Source: Glandiceps talaboti
Lineage: Eukaryota; Hemichordata; Enteropneusta; Spengelidae
Assembly: GCF_964340395.1 (NCBI RefSeq)
Contig: NC_135569.1
Span: forward strand, 9,405,540-9,469,039
DNA length: 63,500 nt
Direction of reading: 5' to 3'
Position numbers and translations under genes: made by a program. Position 1 is the stretch's first letter. Each line of letters opens with the position of its first letter. Shown piece by piece: positions 11,871-23,449 of the stretch. A model generated the notes under the pieces. The model was not told the DNA's origin. It worked only from the letters and a program-made list of their open reading frames with translations, and searched no databases.

Positions 11871-14800
11871 CAAATGCTACAGGAAGAAATAGAGTATTGC
11901 AAACACTTACTGTAGCTTTGAGAGCTTTTGATGCCTGGTCTCTCGTGAAACCCATACTCATTATCATAGCCAAGTCTTCCTCCTTGGCTTGCTGCACACC
12001 ACCATCACCACCCACTTGTAGTGGCTCAGCAAAGTCTGAGGGCATATAATACAATAGATGTGATTGGTTAGAGGTATGAATAAAATCTGGGTATTTTAGT
12101 ACATCAAAACAGATCATTTGGTTATTCATGGAATGCATGATGGACTGTTCGTTAACAGCCACCTGAGGCTATAGTTAAAGTAGAAGATAAAAAGAGATGA
12201 GATGAGACAGAATTAGACGAGACGAGACGAGACGAGACGAGACGAGGTGAAATGATGGTAAGATGAGATGAGAGGAGAGGAGACAAGGGGAGAGGAGATG
12301 AGAGACAAGACCAGACAAGTTAGACAAGACAAGATGCGGCAAGGTAAGGAAAGACATGATGTGAAGAGGTGAGGTAGGGCAAGAAATGTGATACGGGAGT
12401 TAAGACAGGTACAAGTTACAAGTGACATACCTGGATCACTCATATGTTCTAGAACCCATTGCATTGCAGCTTCTGATCCTTGGTTATTAGTACGGATAAC
12501 AGCTTTCCTACAGCCATTCCTGTCAAAGCCCATATCAACCAACTGATTCACTACAGACTCATCAATCTCTGGCTCTAAACACACAAAAGAAAATATATTA
12601 ACAGAAAACAAAATAGTTTGAGTTTCAATCCTTAGATCATCAATATTAGTTTCCTTGTTGGATAACAAGCAAATGAACAGGATGAAGGAAAAATATTCCT
12701 TAGTTGGTGACCAGGTATTTAGGTGAAATGCTTCTTGTTTGTTGACAAACAGTGTGTTGCGTTGCATCGAGTCATAATCCAAGCTTTCACAATCCCTGAT
12801 TCCAACTATTATGTGGAAGTTTATATGCCAGTTTCAAGACACACAATTCTTGGATAATAAAGTACATTTTCATAAAGTTTCGGCATGTTAAATGTTAGAC
12901 TGTAAGATATGTCGTGTTGTTCAGCCCAATGAGTGCTGGCTGATAGCATGGCACGAATGTCTGTATCTTACAGACTAGTTAAATGTTTGCAAAATAAAAC
13001 ACTTCTGTATTCACTTTGTGTAACATCCAACACTAACTCTCACTCCATATTTAACTTTGTAATCTGATGGGGTTCTTTCTTACCTGGTGCTGGTGGTCCA
13101 TCTCCTTCTGGTAACTCAGTCTCACCAGCTTGAAGTCCTTGACCACGTAGAGCTGATAAGTCTAACTCATCCGACACATCTACACTAACATCTATAAAAT
13201 TACAAGGTAATGTTACAACTGAGATCACAGTTTTGTGCAAAAGTACAATCTACTCAAAATCATTATGATAAGGGATTTTACATCGCATGGGATATCTGGC
13301 GAGATATGCAAATATGCCTAGCAACAATGGTTGTCAAACATGTGATTGTGGTGAAGCTTTCACCATGGCCATGTGCGATGATGTTGAGAACATTAGTGTT
13401 GCTTAGCATTTGACACTTTCAGCTTGACCACCCTCACATACTTGCTATGGATGCAATGGCTCAAGTGGGATCTTGTGAGATCTGCCGCGAGATGAAAATC
13501 AGCTTATTGCACGAGTGTAACTAGAAAATTGTTTGACTATTAAAATGACAATCATTCAAGGTTGCCAGACACACAATACTTTCAATATCAGAAACAGCTG
13601 ATATTATCTCAGACAACCAAAACAATGTCCAAAGCATAATTAATCACAATGTCTCCACCAAATAACCATGTTTGGGAGTGTTCCATTGTAACACTCAATC
13701 TGCCAATCTGTCATTCACTTTAATAATAGGTTTTTATTAACTAAATTATGATATTGACATGACTTTAATAATAGGTTTTTATTAACTAAATTATGGTATT
13801 AATATGATTTCACAATTAGAACAATTTTACAAAACTTTTATTTTTTGCTGCCAGAGTTCTCAAACTTTAGCAACTATTAAATTATTATCCATACTTTACC
13901 TAATTTCTTTGGTGTCCAATCGTCACTCAGGGTAAACTTTTTGAGCTGAATCACTAGATAATCTGGGAAAGATGCAAGCTTTGTTGTCCTGTGGAGGAAA
14001 AATATGATTATGAAATACTTTCTAACATATATACTGCCCAAATTTTATGATGCCAAGTTTCGTTTCCATTATTAACTTCAGGTACCATTGCGAGGTACTT
14101 TCACACAACAACTTGTTTTGGCTTGTCAACATAGCAAACAGAAAAGAATTGTTTTTCTTCTCCTGACTTACTTTGATGCTGTAGATTTGGCCTGGATTGC
14201 CGTACTGTAAAAGTCATCAACTATTTCTGGTGCACTGAATGTCTGTAGACATGTAGATAAAGGTATTCTGGGTCTGACTATCTCACTTGCATTCATCATT
14301 TCTTTCTTCTCCTCATACTCTTTCTTCTTCAGTTCAAATGCTGCTACTTCATCTATAAAACAAAGATTGTGATTGGTCAATATCAGAAATCTTGCAACTG
14401 ACTGAATACTTACTACATTGACACTGATTGGTCAAAATGGTTGACAATCACTCACAAGAGGGCGCTTTGATCAGGTATTTTAGGTTGTAGGGTATTGGCT
14501 TTTTTTCAGTTTTCTTTTGTAATCGCCACAAGGACCAAAAGGATGTTCTTTCAACAAATATAAGACAAATATCACCTTTGTTAGTAGCAGCTTCCAATGG
14601 AATTGGTAGTGCAAGTAAGAAATCATCTCTCTGTTTATACCTCACTTGACCTGACTGAGTACACTGGATTCTTTCTTCAACTTTGTATTTAAAGCAGTCA
14701 CATGGATTGGTGGTACCTCGACTGTTTTTCTACAGAAGTGCAAAAAAAAATCACTGTAAACCTTGACTGTAAACAGTTACATGGATTGATGGTACCTCAA

Positions 14801-17800
14801 CTTATTTCAGTGCAAAAGAATCCATAAAATCATTACTACAAGGCAATGTGATTTAGGCTATACTAGTATATAATTCTACAATGGACTAAATGTGTAGTAA
14901 AACAAAAGTTTATTAAGTCTTTATGTTGGGTGCGCTCATCAAGAAAAAGGCACCTCAGTAGATTTGTGCAGGTGAAATTAAAAAAATCGAGTGAACACTG
15001 GAGTAGATGTGTTTTGTTTACATGTGCTCTTACATCTTGCGTAAAGTTCATAGGCTCAATAAGATTACTGTATTTCCATGACGACTGATATAAGATTCAG
15101 ACAACCAGATCTTTGTTGAGTTTATCCACCTTGAAAGGACTTACCTCTATAATGTTGATAAGATGTAGAAAGTATTCCTGTGCATCTTGTTGTCTGTTGG
15201 TGGAAAACTCTGAATGTCCCCTTCCAATCAATGATTTAAACATTCTGGGTGCTATTCCCTCCTGGCCCTGTGTCACAAACAAACAAACAAACAAACAAAC
15301 AAACAGACAGAACGTACTGTTAATTAAACTGACTTAGGGATGATTGCACAATGTCACACAAGCTCAACAAACGGACATCATTCGATAGGTCAAAATCCCC
15401 TCCCCCTCCCCTAAACGAATGTTCACAAGCGCAACATCAAACGTTTATATATGATGTAAACTATGATGAAAATTGAAGCGGTCACACCACTACGATCAAT
15501 GTAATGTAAAACATGGTTGTAAAAACATTAAAATACTACCAGAAATCCAACACCATATCTCACATTAGAAGTAAATTTTTTATCAACTTATCAACATCTC
15601 AGTCGTAAATACAAAAGCTGTTATCATTGAAGGAGTGAAAGTTTTCCGTCAAAAGTTGGTTAGAAGTACAAAAATGAAGTTCAGTAATCACATTGACTCT
15701 TCCCCTCTAAATGAACAAAGTTCGCTAATTGCGCTTGTGTGACATTGCATGATAGTCCCTTAGTTTCTGTGAAACTGTAAAGGCATGATATGATTGGATG
15801 TAACCTTATGTTGCAGAATAGTAATGACACAGTTCTCCTTCAGTCGTTTGTGGAGCGCCCTCAATGGCTGATCTGTCAGTCTATTTCTTATATATCTGAG
15901 TTGTTTTTTCTGCCAAACAATGATTTACGTAAAACCTAAACAGACATAGACCTTTTTCAATGTTATCATGCTAAGACATTAATTCTTACCTTGTCTGCAT
16001 CATCACCTTCTCCACTTAACACAGGTTTCTTAGAATATGCACCAGATTGTAAACCACATCCTAACTTTGCCCTGTAATCAGTCAATATTATATATGATTC
16101 ATATTATAGACACTTCTATATTCACTATTTGTTCGATTCTGTTTACAAACAGCAAGACTGGGATAATGCACTCACATACACTCTCTCCCTCCCCCTCTCA
16201 CATAATGCACTCACACACTCTCCCTCCCTCCCACACACACTCTCTCTCTCCCTCCCTCCCTCCCTCCCTCCTTCCCTGTAACACATAGATTACATACACA
16301 TATTCATAATAAGCTTACATTTGCGTGTTGAACTCTTTGGTGGGATCTGCTGATGTCTGGTTAAAGATAGTTTCTGAGCTGTTTGCATATCTAGAGAAAG
16401 ACGACAAGACCAAAGTTATATAACTCAGTACAGTTAATATATATCACAAATTACAGCCAATACGGAAACTTCAGTAGGAACATGGTTGCCGATACACTTA
16501 TGACAACCTATAGCTTTTTACTTCCTTTAAATTTAACATCTGTACTTTACACAACAGTCCAGTTGATGTACTGGTAATGTGACAAAATCCCAAGATGCGA
16601 GAGTGTTAGTGTGGTGTACTCGGAACATTTACATGAGTGTTTGTAACAATCTCTGTGGCTGTACATTCACAACTGTAGCAAGTAAAAGTGCAGCAAAAAA
16701 CACCACAAGCGTGAGAGCAAATATCCCTGAGTACACACACTGGAACTAACACAGCATAGGGTTCTGTTATTATTACATATGTTTAAACCAAAACTCAAAA
16801 CTACCTAAAATTCATACTGTGGGAACATGTGAGCACTCATTTGCATATCATTTGCATGCAGGTTTGCATATTGTTTTCAGTATTGCACTGCACTGCAAAT
16901 ACCACTAGTACGTGCACACACATCGGTGCAAGTAATCTCTGGTACATGTGTAATTTTGGAAGTGTATACACTCATGCACTCACTATCATGATATTGTGTC
17001 AGATGTATGTAATGAGCGCTCAAAAAAGAACAAACAACAGTAAACGTAACAGCCAAAAAGAAATCGCGAAGTGTACACTACATCGGATTTTAATCAGCTT
17101 GTAAGTTGTAATAAAATGTACTTACTTTTGGATGAAATCAGGTACTGAAAATAACACTTGCACTACTGAATTCATGTAACAACTGTAATAGGAATGAATG
17201 AAAAACTATCACCAAAAAGTACAATTATTGAATTTTTTCCATCATAAGGTCATACAATGATTGTTAGGGTGTAATAAGATATTAAAGGACAATTTGACAG
17301 ACAATTTTTACCATCCCTTATCAAGAACTAGTTTCTGAACCAGTTCAAGCTGCATAGAACTGGTTCAAACCAGTTCAAACTAGTTCCACTCTGAACCTAA
17401 TTCTTATCAGTGATATCAAATAATAATCTATGGCATATCATCAACCAGTTTACACTAGATCAAACTGGTTATTCACCAACACTGTCATACACAATTGTAT
17501 TTGGGCAACTGAACTCTGCTTTTAATGAAAAACAATGCTTTAACAAAAGTATGTGTATTCATAATCAGCGTTTAAAAGTTACCTGTTTCCCAGGTTCTGC
17601 ATGCCAGTATATCCAGGTCCATATAACGGTACTAATTTCTTTCCTGCTTCCTGGATGGTATCCCATTCAGCTTTCAATTGGTAATTCAAATCAATCTCCA
17701 GTTCTGTCATCGTTTTATCTGTCTGTGGATTCAAAAATACATCCATGTTATAGTCTGTCTTTTTTTTTCAAATCACTTTCAAATCAATTTCCAATTCTGT

Positions 17801-20800
17801 CATTGTTTTATCTGTCTGAAAATACAAGAATATGTTGATGTCTTTGATTGTGTTTACTTTCTATCATGAAAATCACATTGTTGTCACTGAATATTCATGA
17901 AGTATGAATGAGCTTACGATACTAAAGTGACCATATGGATGACACACCAATATTTATTTTGGATTTTTTATTTCATAAAACACTACTATGTTTTCCTACT
18001 AGAAAAAGAATGTGAAACAACATATAACAAGTCCATGTTTGTAACTCAATAAATTGCCGAAACTTAAAAAATGTATAAAATGTCTGTTATTATACTGTAA
18101 TAACAAACTTTTCAGACATTTCTAGCTTTTTTGCAATTTATTGCGTTACAAACACTGGGCAAAGTTAACTCCATGTCTGTCTGTAAGTACTTACCTTCTC
18201 CATAGCCATCATATTAATACCAAAATGCTGTAGATGCTGTGCTAACTGGGGGTCTTCCACCATGTCATCTTCATCGTATGAGTATACATCTGTAACACAT
18301 CAGATAATACTAACATCAACACAAGATAATCACCATCTTATGAGAACCTGCTCACAATAAATCAACAATTATCATTGCAAAAACTTTATCTTATAGACAG
18401 ATGCTTCACGGATACAAATGAGTGATTGTTGGCTGTAGAAAAGTAATTTTGAATTTGTAATTAAACATGAAATGTCATCTGTATCTACTACGGTCACCCA
18501 TTGTCACATCAAGGATAAATTAATATAAGTCACAGCATTCAACATACTAGTCTAGCTGCTAGACCTCGGGCTTGCTTCTGATAGATATGAGGGTGGAACA
18601 TCCATTCGGGCTAGCGCCCTCACTCAGCTAGCGACCTTCGGTTGCCTTCACAGTGAGCACAATAGCCAGAGGGGTCTAGCAGCAAAACTATCAACATAAC
18701 TGCCCAATATTGAGAGCGACAAACATAGCTTAACAGCCAATGAGTACTTAGTCTGATCTATCTAAAGGGTTCAACCTAACTGCCCAACTGGGAGTGATAG
18801 TAATTACTTGATGGCCAATGGATACTCAGTTCTGTCGTAATGTCCAACATACCTGCCCCATTGGGAGTGATAGTGCCTAGTTTAACAGCCAATGGATACC
18901 TCGTTCTATCATAGTGTTCCAGTGCATGATTGTTACCCCCAGTACCATCATAGTAACGTCGTCCACATAACACACTACCATCTGTCAAATTCAACCATAG
19001 GTTTTCTGTCTTGTCGCACATTTCGCACTTCCAGCCTTTCGGTGGTACCTTTTTACCATTATCATGTTGTGGTAAATTGGCAGCATGCCTGGTGAAAGTA
19101 CACAAACACAATCACATCGTTTATTTATTATCACTATGAAACATGAATTAAACTGACTCCAGCAGTTCAAAGAATGCAGTCAAATGTCAATGACAGTTTC
19201 AGTGTTTGAACCTTTAGTTAAGTGGTGCTAAAACTGTTTCCCTGAATAGTGGCTGAAAGTTGAAGTGCACCTAATCATACAACAGTGCTGGAAAGCTAGG
19301 ACAGTCTTTGAAACATACAGCTGAGACATTGCTATAACATTTGAAACACCATGCTAAAAAAACAGACATTAGTTGAAATTCTGAGACTGGAAAATGTTTG
19401 GAAAGTAAACACACCTTGAAATAACTCTCTTTTCTCCATCCCATGCTGCTATCTCTTCTTTCCTAGATGCGGACTCAGCAGACATTATCCCGATAACACA
19501 CAGTTGAACCTGAAGTAGAAAGATTAAACAGAACTATTTATACTGATACCTATATCTCAACCAGAGAGGCTATTGTCTTAACTACAACATCTTGAAATTG
19601 CAAGAAACACACTTATGTACTTTGCAATATTGTACTAACGTACACATATATGTTTGGCATGGCAAAAGGTTTGTTTGGCCAAAGCTGTACAAATATTTGA
19701 AAAACATATTGGTGTTTTTATAATGCATTCTTCTGTATACTGAATATGATTCAAACTCTTCTCTTCTGAGCATGTCAATATTTTTCACTGTTTTCACACG
19801 TTTAGAATGAAAAAACATTGATGAACTGAACACAAAACCTTTTCAAGTTACCCTTCAATAGCTCTGTTTGATACAAGAACGCAAAAACCAATAAGAATCT
19901 AGACATGCCACACTTTAAGATAGAAAGACTGAATGCATATAGTTCTTGCAACATTTTGTCAAAATAAAGTGAACTAAAGTGCCACCGTGCAGACATGAAA
20001 AAGTGTTAGTGCCCATGTGCCTGCTTCTAGTAGCAGTACATTAAATGGTTTACTTCACATGTAGTAAGAAATTGCAATCTTGCTACCTTAGTTTAGAATA
20101 TGCAGTTTCTTATTGGTTTCTGTGTGGATGTATCAAACAGAGCAGGTGAATGGTACTTTGAAATCAGCTGTATATGTATTCTTGCAGTACAACACTTATG
20201 GTAATGTGAAATGGGCTGTGTACATATTCTTGCAGTATAACACTTATGGTAATGTGAAATGGGCTGTGTACGTATTCTTGCAGTATAACACTTATGGTAA
20301 TGTGAAATGGGCTGTATATGTATTCTTGCAGTACAACACTTATGGTAATGTGAAATGGGCTGTACATGTATTCTTGCAGTACAACACTTATGGTAATGTG
20401 AAATGGGCTGTATATGTATTCTTGTAGTATAACTGTCAACACTTACCTTTTCAGGGAGACTAGGATTAGGTAATGATACTTCTACAAAGTCTGGGAGTAT
20501 AACAATAGCATTGGTTTCTTCATATTCATATTCTTGTTCATCTTCTACATCAAAGCCACCCTCCACACCTATGTATATGAATTAAAGTGGTCGTATGGAT
20601 GAGGATTGGGGTATTTATTTTGGATGTTTCATTTATAAAACAATTTTATCATGACTTCAACTTGAAAAATCAATGTGAAACTACCTATACCAAGTCCTTG
20701 TTTGTAACTCAATAACTTGCAAAAGTCAATAAATGTGCAAAATGTTTGTTATTATATGTATAATAACTTTTAACACATTTCGTTTAGCTTTTTTCCATGT

Positions 20801-23237
20801 ATTCAGTTACAAACACAAACTCGGTCAACATGGATCTTATCCACCACCCAACCCCCACCCCACCCCCCCACCCCCACCCCACCCCAACCCCACACAAACA
20901 TGATGTGTTGATATATGAAGTGTAAATTAGTATCATAACTCCTTTCTTACCAATAGCAAGTCTTGTTGGCTTCTTCTTAGGTGGGTCTTCTTTAACATCT
21001 GCTTTAGGTTTCTGTAAAATTCACAAATTAAATAATCAACTAATTAATTTTGATATCAATTTAATATCTGATTATTTTGATATGCACTCAAGGATCTAAA
21101 TTGATCTACATCAACCACTCACTAATACTCTTTATTAAGGTTATAGGCCATTCTCAATTTCCACTCCATACTTATGGAATAGAAATTTTCATATCAGTTA
21201 CTACATATATTATTATTATTATATCATGCACAAACTATTTACAACAAAAAAGTATGGATTACATACTCCCAAGTCATTCTACGTCATAACGTTCAAAATT
21301 ACCATTACTTTCCCCAATTTTCTTTGATAAATGATATTACTGGTGCTGGTATAATTATGTTATTCTCCAATATTTTTCTTCATTCAGCCAGAAAATACTC
21401 ATGGCCTAAGGGTTGTTACCACTCATCAAGTGAATCGTAGTGACAAAGGCCCTGAAATACTGGGGAATAATATCTAAATATTCTGAACTTACCAATTTCT
21501 TTACTCTTTTCAGATGCAAGTACAGGGAACTGCCTGTCTTGTGAAAATGTCGCATCACATGTTCTTTACCAAATCCCAAAAATGTATTCATGCATACGTA
21601 CAGTCCTGTCTCCGATTCCTACAAATACAACAAATAGACAACATATCAGACATTGCAAAGACTGAAATTTTCAAACTTCTTTCCTCAAACATTAAAATAA
21701 ATAAAACTTGACAACAAAATGTTTTATACAGTCCCAGATCAAAATGCTTGCTTTGATTAATTAACCAAATGAAAGATGAGCAAACAGTACTTTGATGTTC
21801 TATTTACATTAACACTAATTTATAAATGGACCCATAATGTTTAATTTAACCACAGACATGTGATATACCCATTCTTTTCTTCTGAGGTAACTTTTACTAC
21901 CGGCGTAACTCTGCCAAACAACTTTTTTTACACAAAAATTTTAATCCTAAGCCAATGTCTACATACATGTCTTGGACATTTGCATAAAAATATGGGACTA
22001 GCTCATAAGTCAAACTGTTCATTTTGGTAGAAAATTGCAAGGAATACTATAAACCTGAATATTCACATCGCTACAAAACTTTGCAAATTAACAGTCTTCA
22101 ACTTGATCCCAAAGACTTCTATTCACAATCTAAGCCCGGTGAACTGTCTTTATATACAAGGTGGCATTTTTAGACACAACCTTTTTTTCACATTTTTGTT
22201 TTCTAGCAAACTAAGTGAAAATATGTCTTTAGCGAAAGTTTCCAGGTTTCAAGTAATTACCTACTGTCAGGACTATTATCAGTGTCATTAAATTGAAAAC
22301 TGATAATCAAAAGTTTTCACCACATTATACCAAATTTAAAATACATCTTATCTGAAAAATTAATCTTAAATAGAAAAATGAGTTTAACAGCTCATGTTCC
22401 CATCATTTTTTTTTTTTTTTGTAAAAAAAATTAAATGAATATAATCAAAAGAGGGGGACCATTACACTAGTTTAGAGGTTGCAAAGTAAATATACAGGTA
22501 TTTCCATATTCCTGTATTTTGTAACAAAATAATTGAAATTACAGAAAGTCTTTCATTTCAGTTAAAATTTGAAATTACGCAAATCTAATATTGGCCTGTT
22601 ACTTCCAACTTTCCAACTTCTTTACTCCACCACTAGCAATTTGATGTTTACATTTATTCATAACTGACTGATCACTCAGATACTTTGTTCTTGTCTTTAT
22701 GTTAGTTCGACAAATGTACCAAAGTTATTCTAGCAACGTACAAGTTTGGCAGCAGCCGACTCATTGTGTAGTATAACTTATATACAATAGCAATTGTAAA
22801 TCACAGGACGGTTTCTTTCAGTTTCTGTAATAAAACTTGGACGAACCCCCCCCCCCCCCCTACACGCAAGCACGACTAAGAGACATAGCGAACGGTTGCT
22901 TCTTTGTAACCGCTACTATTAAAAATCAACAAAATAAAATGAACTGATCGTCAAAAATTTTAATCACGTTTTATATCGTAACTGTGAGTCTCATCTAAAT
23001 GCATTGCATTGTTGCTTGTCATGGTGAATCACTTAGATCATTGACATACAACCCGGAACTGTGACTGGCTATCGAAATAAAACTGAGAGAGGAGATACGT
23101 TTTATTTCATTATAAATGTTTTATATACTCACCGGATTATCAAATGAAAAACAGCACTCATCCTTGTATATTTTGTCGCCACCTAGTGGGATTTTTATTG
23201 AATCTTGAAAAGCATGCAACACTTCGACGGCGGCCAT
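9786..23237 (-). CDS. USP5: Ubiquitin carboxyl-terminal hydrolase 5 (isopeptidase T), complete
   Basis: Cysteine protease that disassembles unanchored polyubiquitin, recycling ubiquitin in cytosol and nucleus. 21 exons join in frame to 797 aa (human about 835-858): 23133-23237, 21493-21618, 20951-21011, 20447-20568, 19415-19509, 18853-19088, 18195-18289, 17583-17722, 17126-17182, 16319-16390, 15990-16071, 15145-15267, 14576-14729, 14172-14352, 13900-13988, 13084-13191, 12431-12574, 11911-12035, 11468-11573, 10925-11009, 9786-9873. The start [10 protein letters not shown] sits in AAGATGGCCGCC. The zinc-finger UBP domain, residues ~170-248, has [27 protein letters not shown]. The Cys box LGNSCYMNSV puts catalytic Cys at ~328 (codon 17179-17181). 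Two UBA domains lie at ~616-663 and ~664-705. The His box CGHYVCH has His ~759 (codon 10954-10956). The end WVIYNDRKV...YLYLYQRM matches the family. All catalytic motifs are intact. USP13 is the vertebrate paralogue; a single invertebrate copy is orthologous to both, but synteny with CDCA3 favours the USP5 name. Confidence 0.96.
10019..10690. repeat. 68-bp minisatellite, about 10 copies
   Basis: The unit starts CTCAGTACCTGCAAT and contains ACCTCATGCTAGAGGGTCAA. Units are 85-100% alike and show a two-unit higher-order pattern (AATAGTATT alternating with AATGACATT between about 10240 and 10510). It lies in the last intron of USP5. Confidence 0.95.
10830..10916. mobile_element. Partial MITE (right end), next to a USP5 donor
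   Basis: TGACAAAGGCCCCTTAGGTC through GAAAAATATTGGGC to TCTAAATGT matches 62455-62527 and, less fully, 21437-21481. It ends about 6 bp from the USP5 donor at 10923-10924. Confidence 0.7.
11056..11164. repeat. (GACA)n/(GACG)n microsatellite
   Basis: Imperfect GACA array passing into GACG, in a USP5 intron. Confidence 0.95.
11686..11868. repeat. Compound (CATA)n + (CA)n microsatellite
   Basis: About 28 CATA units (11690-11800) are followed by about 28 CA units (11813-11868), in the USP5 intron 11574-11910. It ends about 42 bp from the UBA2 exon. The long open frames here are an artefact of the repeat. Confidence 0.98.
12200..12400. repeat. Purine-rich low-complexity tract
   Basis: (GACGA)n, GAGAT, GGAGA and GACAA runs give a strongly strand-asymmetric polypurine stretch in the USP5 intron next to the UBA1 exon. 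Confidence 0.85.
12894..12981. mobile_element. MITE-like element, AGTCTGTAAGATAC family
   Basis: The left end GTTAGACTGTAAGATATG and right end GTATCTTACAGACTAG are inverted complements. 88 bp, in a USP5 intron. Confidence 0.75.
13717..13800. repeat. 46-bp tandem duplication
   Basis: ACTTTAATAATAGGTTTTTA through TATGNTATT occurs twice, in the USP5 intron 13192-13899. Confidence 0.85.
16800..17010. repeat. Dispersed repeat, inverted copy at 52380-52560
   Basis: GCACTGCACTGCAAATACCACTAGTA and GGTGCAAGTAATCTCTGGTACATGTG appear as reverse complements at 52410-52505. TTTGCATATCATTTGCA blocks lie at the edges of both. Probably a transposable-element remnant, in a USP5 intron. Confidence 0.7.
17755..17845 (-). 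pseudogene. Decayed copy of the 5' edge of the USP5 exon at 17583-17722
   Basis: On the + strand, TCAAATCAATTTCCAATTCTGTCATTGTTTTATCTGTCTG (17778-17817) closely matches 17686-17725. The adjoining intron is also copied (AAAATACA..AATATGTTGATGTCT against AAAATACATCCATGTTATAGTCT). The duplicate acceptor lies upstream of the true one in transcription order. Confidence 0.8.
17922..18180. mobile_element. MITE copy, GTGRCCATATGGATGA family
   Basis: It begins AAAGTGACCATATGGATGA and shares the ordered blocks ATTTATTTTGGAT, GAAACAACAT and AACTCAATAA with 43605-43955 and 20583-20842. The right arm is truncated. USP5 intron. Confidence 0.75.
18549..18683. mobile_element. Short fold-back element
   Basis: The left arm GCTGCTAGACCTC (near 18554) and right arm AGGGGTCTAGCAGC (near 18669) are inverted. 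The interior has a GC-rich block with GCTAGCGCCCTCACTCAGCTAGCG. USP5 intron. Confidence 0.6.
20160..20430. repeat. 48-bp tandem repeat derived from the intron start next to a USP5 donor
   Basis: About 5.5 copies of a 48-bp unit (on + TTCTTGCAGTATAACACTTATGG...). The unit nearest the gene abuts the donor at 20445-20446. On the minus strand each unit has ATAAGTGTT where the real donor has GTAAGTGTT, so the copied splice site is mutated. Because 48 is a multiple of 3, the frame stays open into the intron: retention would add 16-residue repeats ([14 protein letters not shown] type). Confidence 0.9.
20583..20842. mobile_element. MITE copy, GTGGCCATATGGATGA family
   Basis: It starts AAAGTGGTCGTATGGATGAG and has ATTTATTTTGGAT, CAATGTGAAAC and TTGTAACTCAATAAC in the family order. 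It fills most of the 382-bp USP5 intron 20569-20950 and begins about 13 bp from the acceptor. A C-rich (CCCCACC)n tract follows at 20840-20893. Confidence 0.75.
21286..21485. mobile_element. MITE copy (ATGTTATTCTCCAAT family), next to a USP5 donor
   Basis: TTATTCTCCAATATTTTTCTTCATTCAGCC matches 62372-62403 and the flanking AAAATTACCATTACTTT is shared. The right arm is partly deleted. It ends within about 10 bp of the donor of USP5 exon 21493-21618. Confidence 0.75.
21860..22930. other. Long USP5 intron 1, no recognised element
   Basis: Part of the 1.5-kb first intron (21619-23132). AT-rich, with a T-run at 22407-22421, an A-run just after it and a C-run at 22848-22860. I see no exon or repeat family here. 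Confidence 0.5.
23175..23190 (-). promoter_or_regulatory. CTCF-like motif inside USP5 exon 1
   Basis: On the minus strand CCCACTAGGTGGCGAC closely fits the bilaterian CTCF core CCASYAGRKGGCRS. It lies in codons for IPLGGD, about 50-60 bp inside the gene from the start codon. Whether it binds anything is unknown. Confidence 0.4.
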
Positions 23238-23449
23238 CTTAGCAGCAGATGCAGACAAATCTCGCGAGATTTAACGAGCCTTCATTTCAAAGCCAATCAT
23301 TAACGTTGTACTGAACAAATGGGTCTGTGTAAAGTCGTGTATGATTGGCTAGGGCGGTAAATTTAAAACCTCTATTGAACGTAACAAAAACAATTACTAC
23401 AGCGTTGCATTGTACACGAGTTCGGCAAGTATATTCTACGGTAATACGG
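23238..23449. promoter_or_regulatory. Divergent USP5/CDCA3 promoter
   Basis: About 210 bp between the USP5 start codon and the predicted donor of a non-coding CDCA3 first exon (GTAAG at 23449). It contains the palindrome TCTCGCGAGA at 23260-23269, known in vertebrates as a BANP/ZBTB33-type element of bidirectional promoters. TTCAAA (inverted CHR, TTTGAA) lies at 23286-23291, a CCAAT box at 23293-23297, an inverted CCAAT (ATTGG) at 23344-23348, then GGGCGG (23352-23357), a 4-base spacer and TTTAAA (23362-23367), a CDE/CHR-like tandem. AAGATGGCCGCC over the USP5 start (23229-23240) fits a YY1 site. No clear TATA box. The site calls are direct matches; function is inferred from vertebrate cell-cycle promoters. 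Confidence 0.75.
23400..23448 (+). other. CDCA3: Predicted non-coding first exon of CDCA3
   Basis: A donor (TACG|GTAAGAAC) at 23449 fits a 5'UTR exon starting a little downstream of the CDE/CHR-like pair. It would splice to the acceptor CTCCTATCTCAG (AG 24741-24742), 29 bases before the CDCA3 start codon. The transcription start is not determined from sequence. Confidence 0.45.

Noticed and set aside
11532-12162. Long overlapping open frames with HTYIHTYI or YVCMYVCM repeats
   Set aside because: Translations of (CATA)n and (CA)n microsatellites inside a USP5 intron. The only real coding part is the UBA2 exon at 11911-12035.
14631-14646. Potential donor (GTATAAAC) ending a USP5 exon at 14641
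   Set aside because: The frame continues without a break into [18 protein letters not shown], which matches the USP5 family, so the exon runs on to the donor at 14575.
15780-15920. Possible extra USP5 exon (AACTGAAGGAGAACTGTGTC on the minus strand)
   Set aside because: It does not match any USP5 segment, the neighbouring exons already join in phase 0 with continuous homology, and no proper donor follows.
16140-16290. Possible CRISPR-like or regulatory CT-rich array
   Set aside because: It is an imperfect (CTCTCCCTCC) and CACACTC low-complexity tract without spaced repeats.
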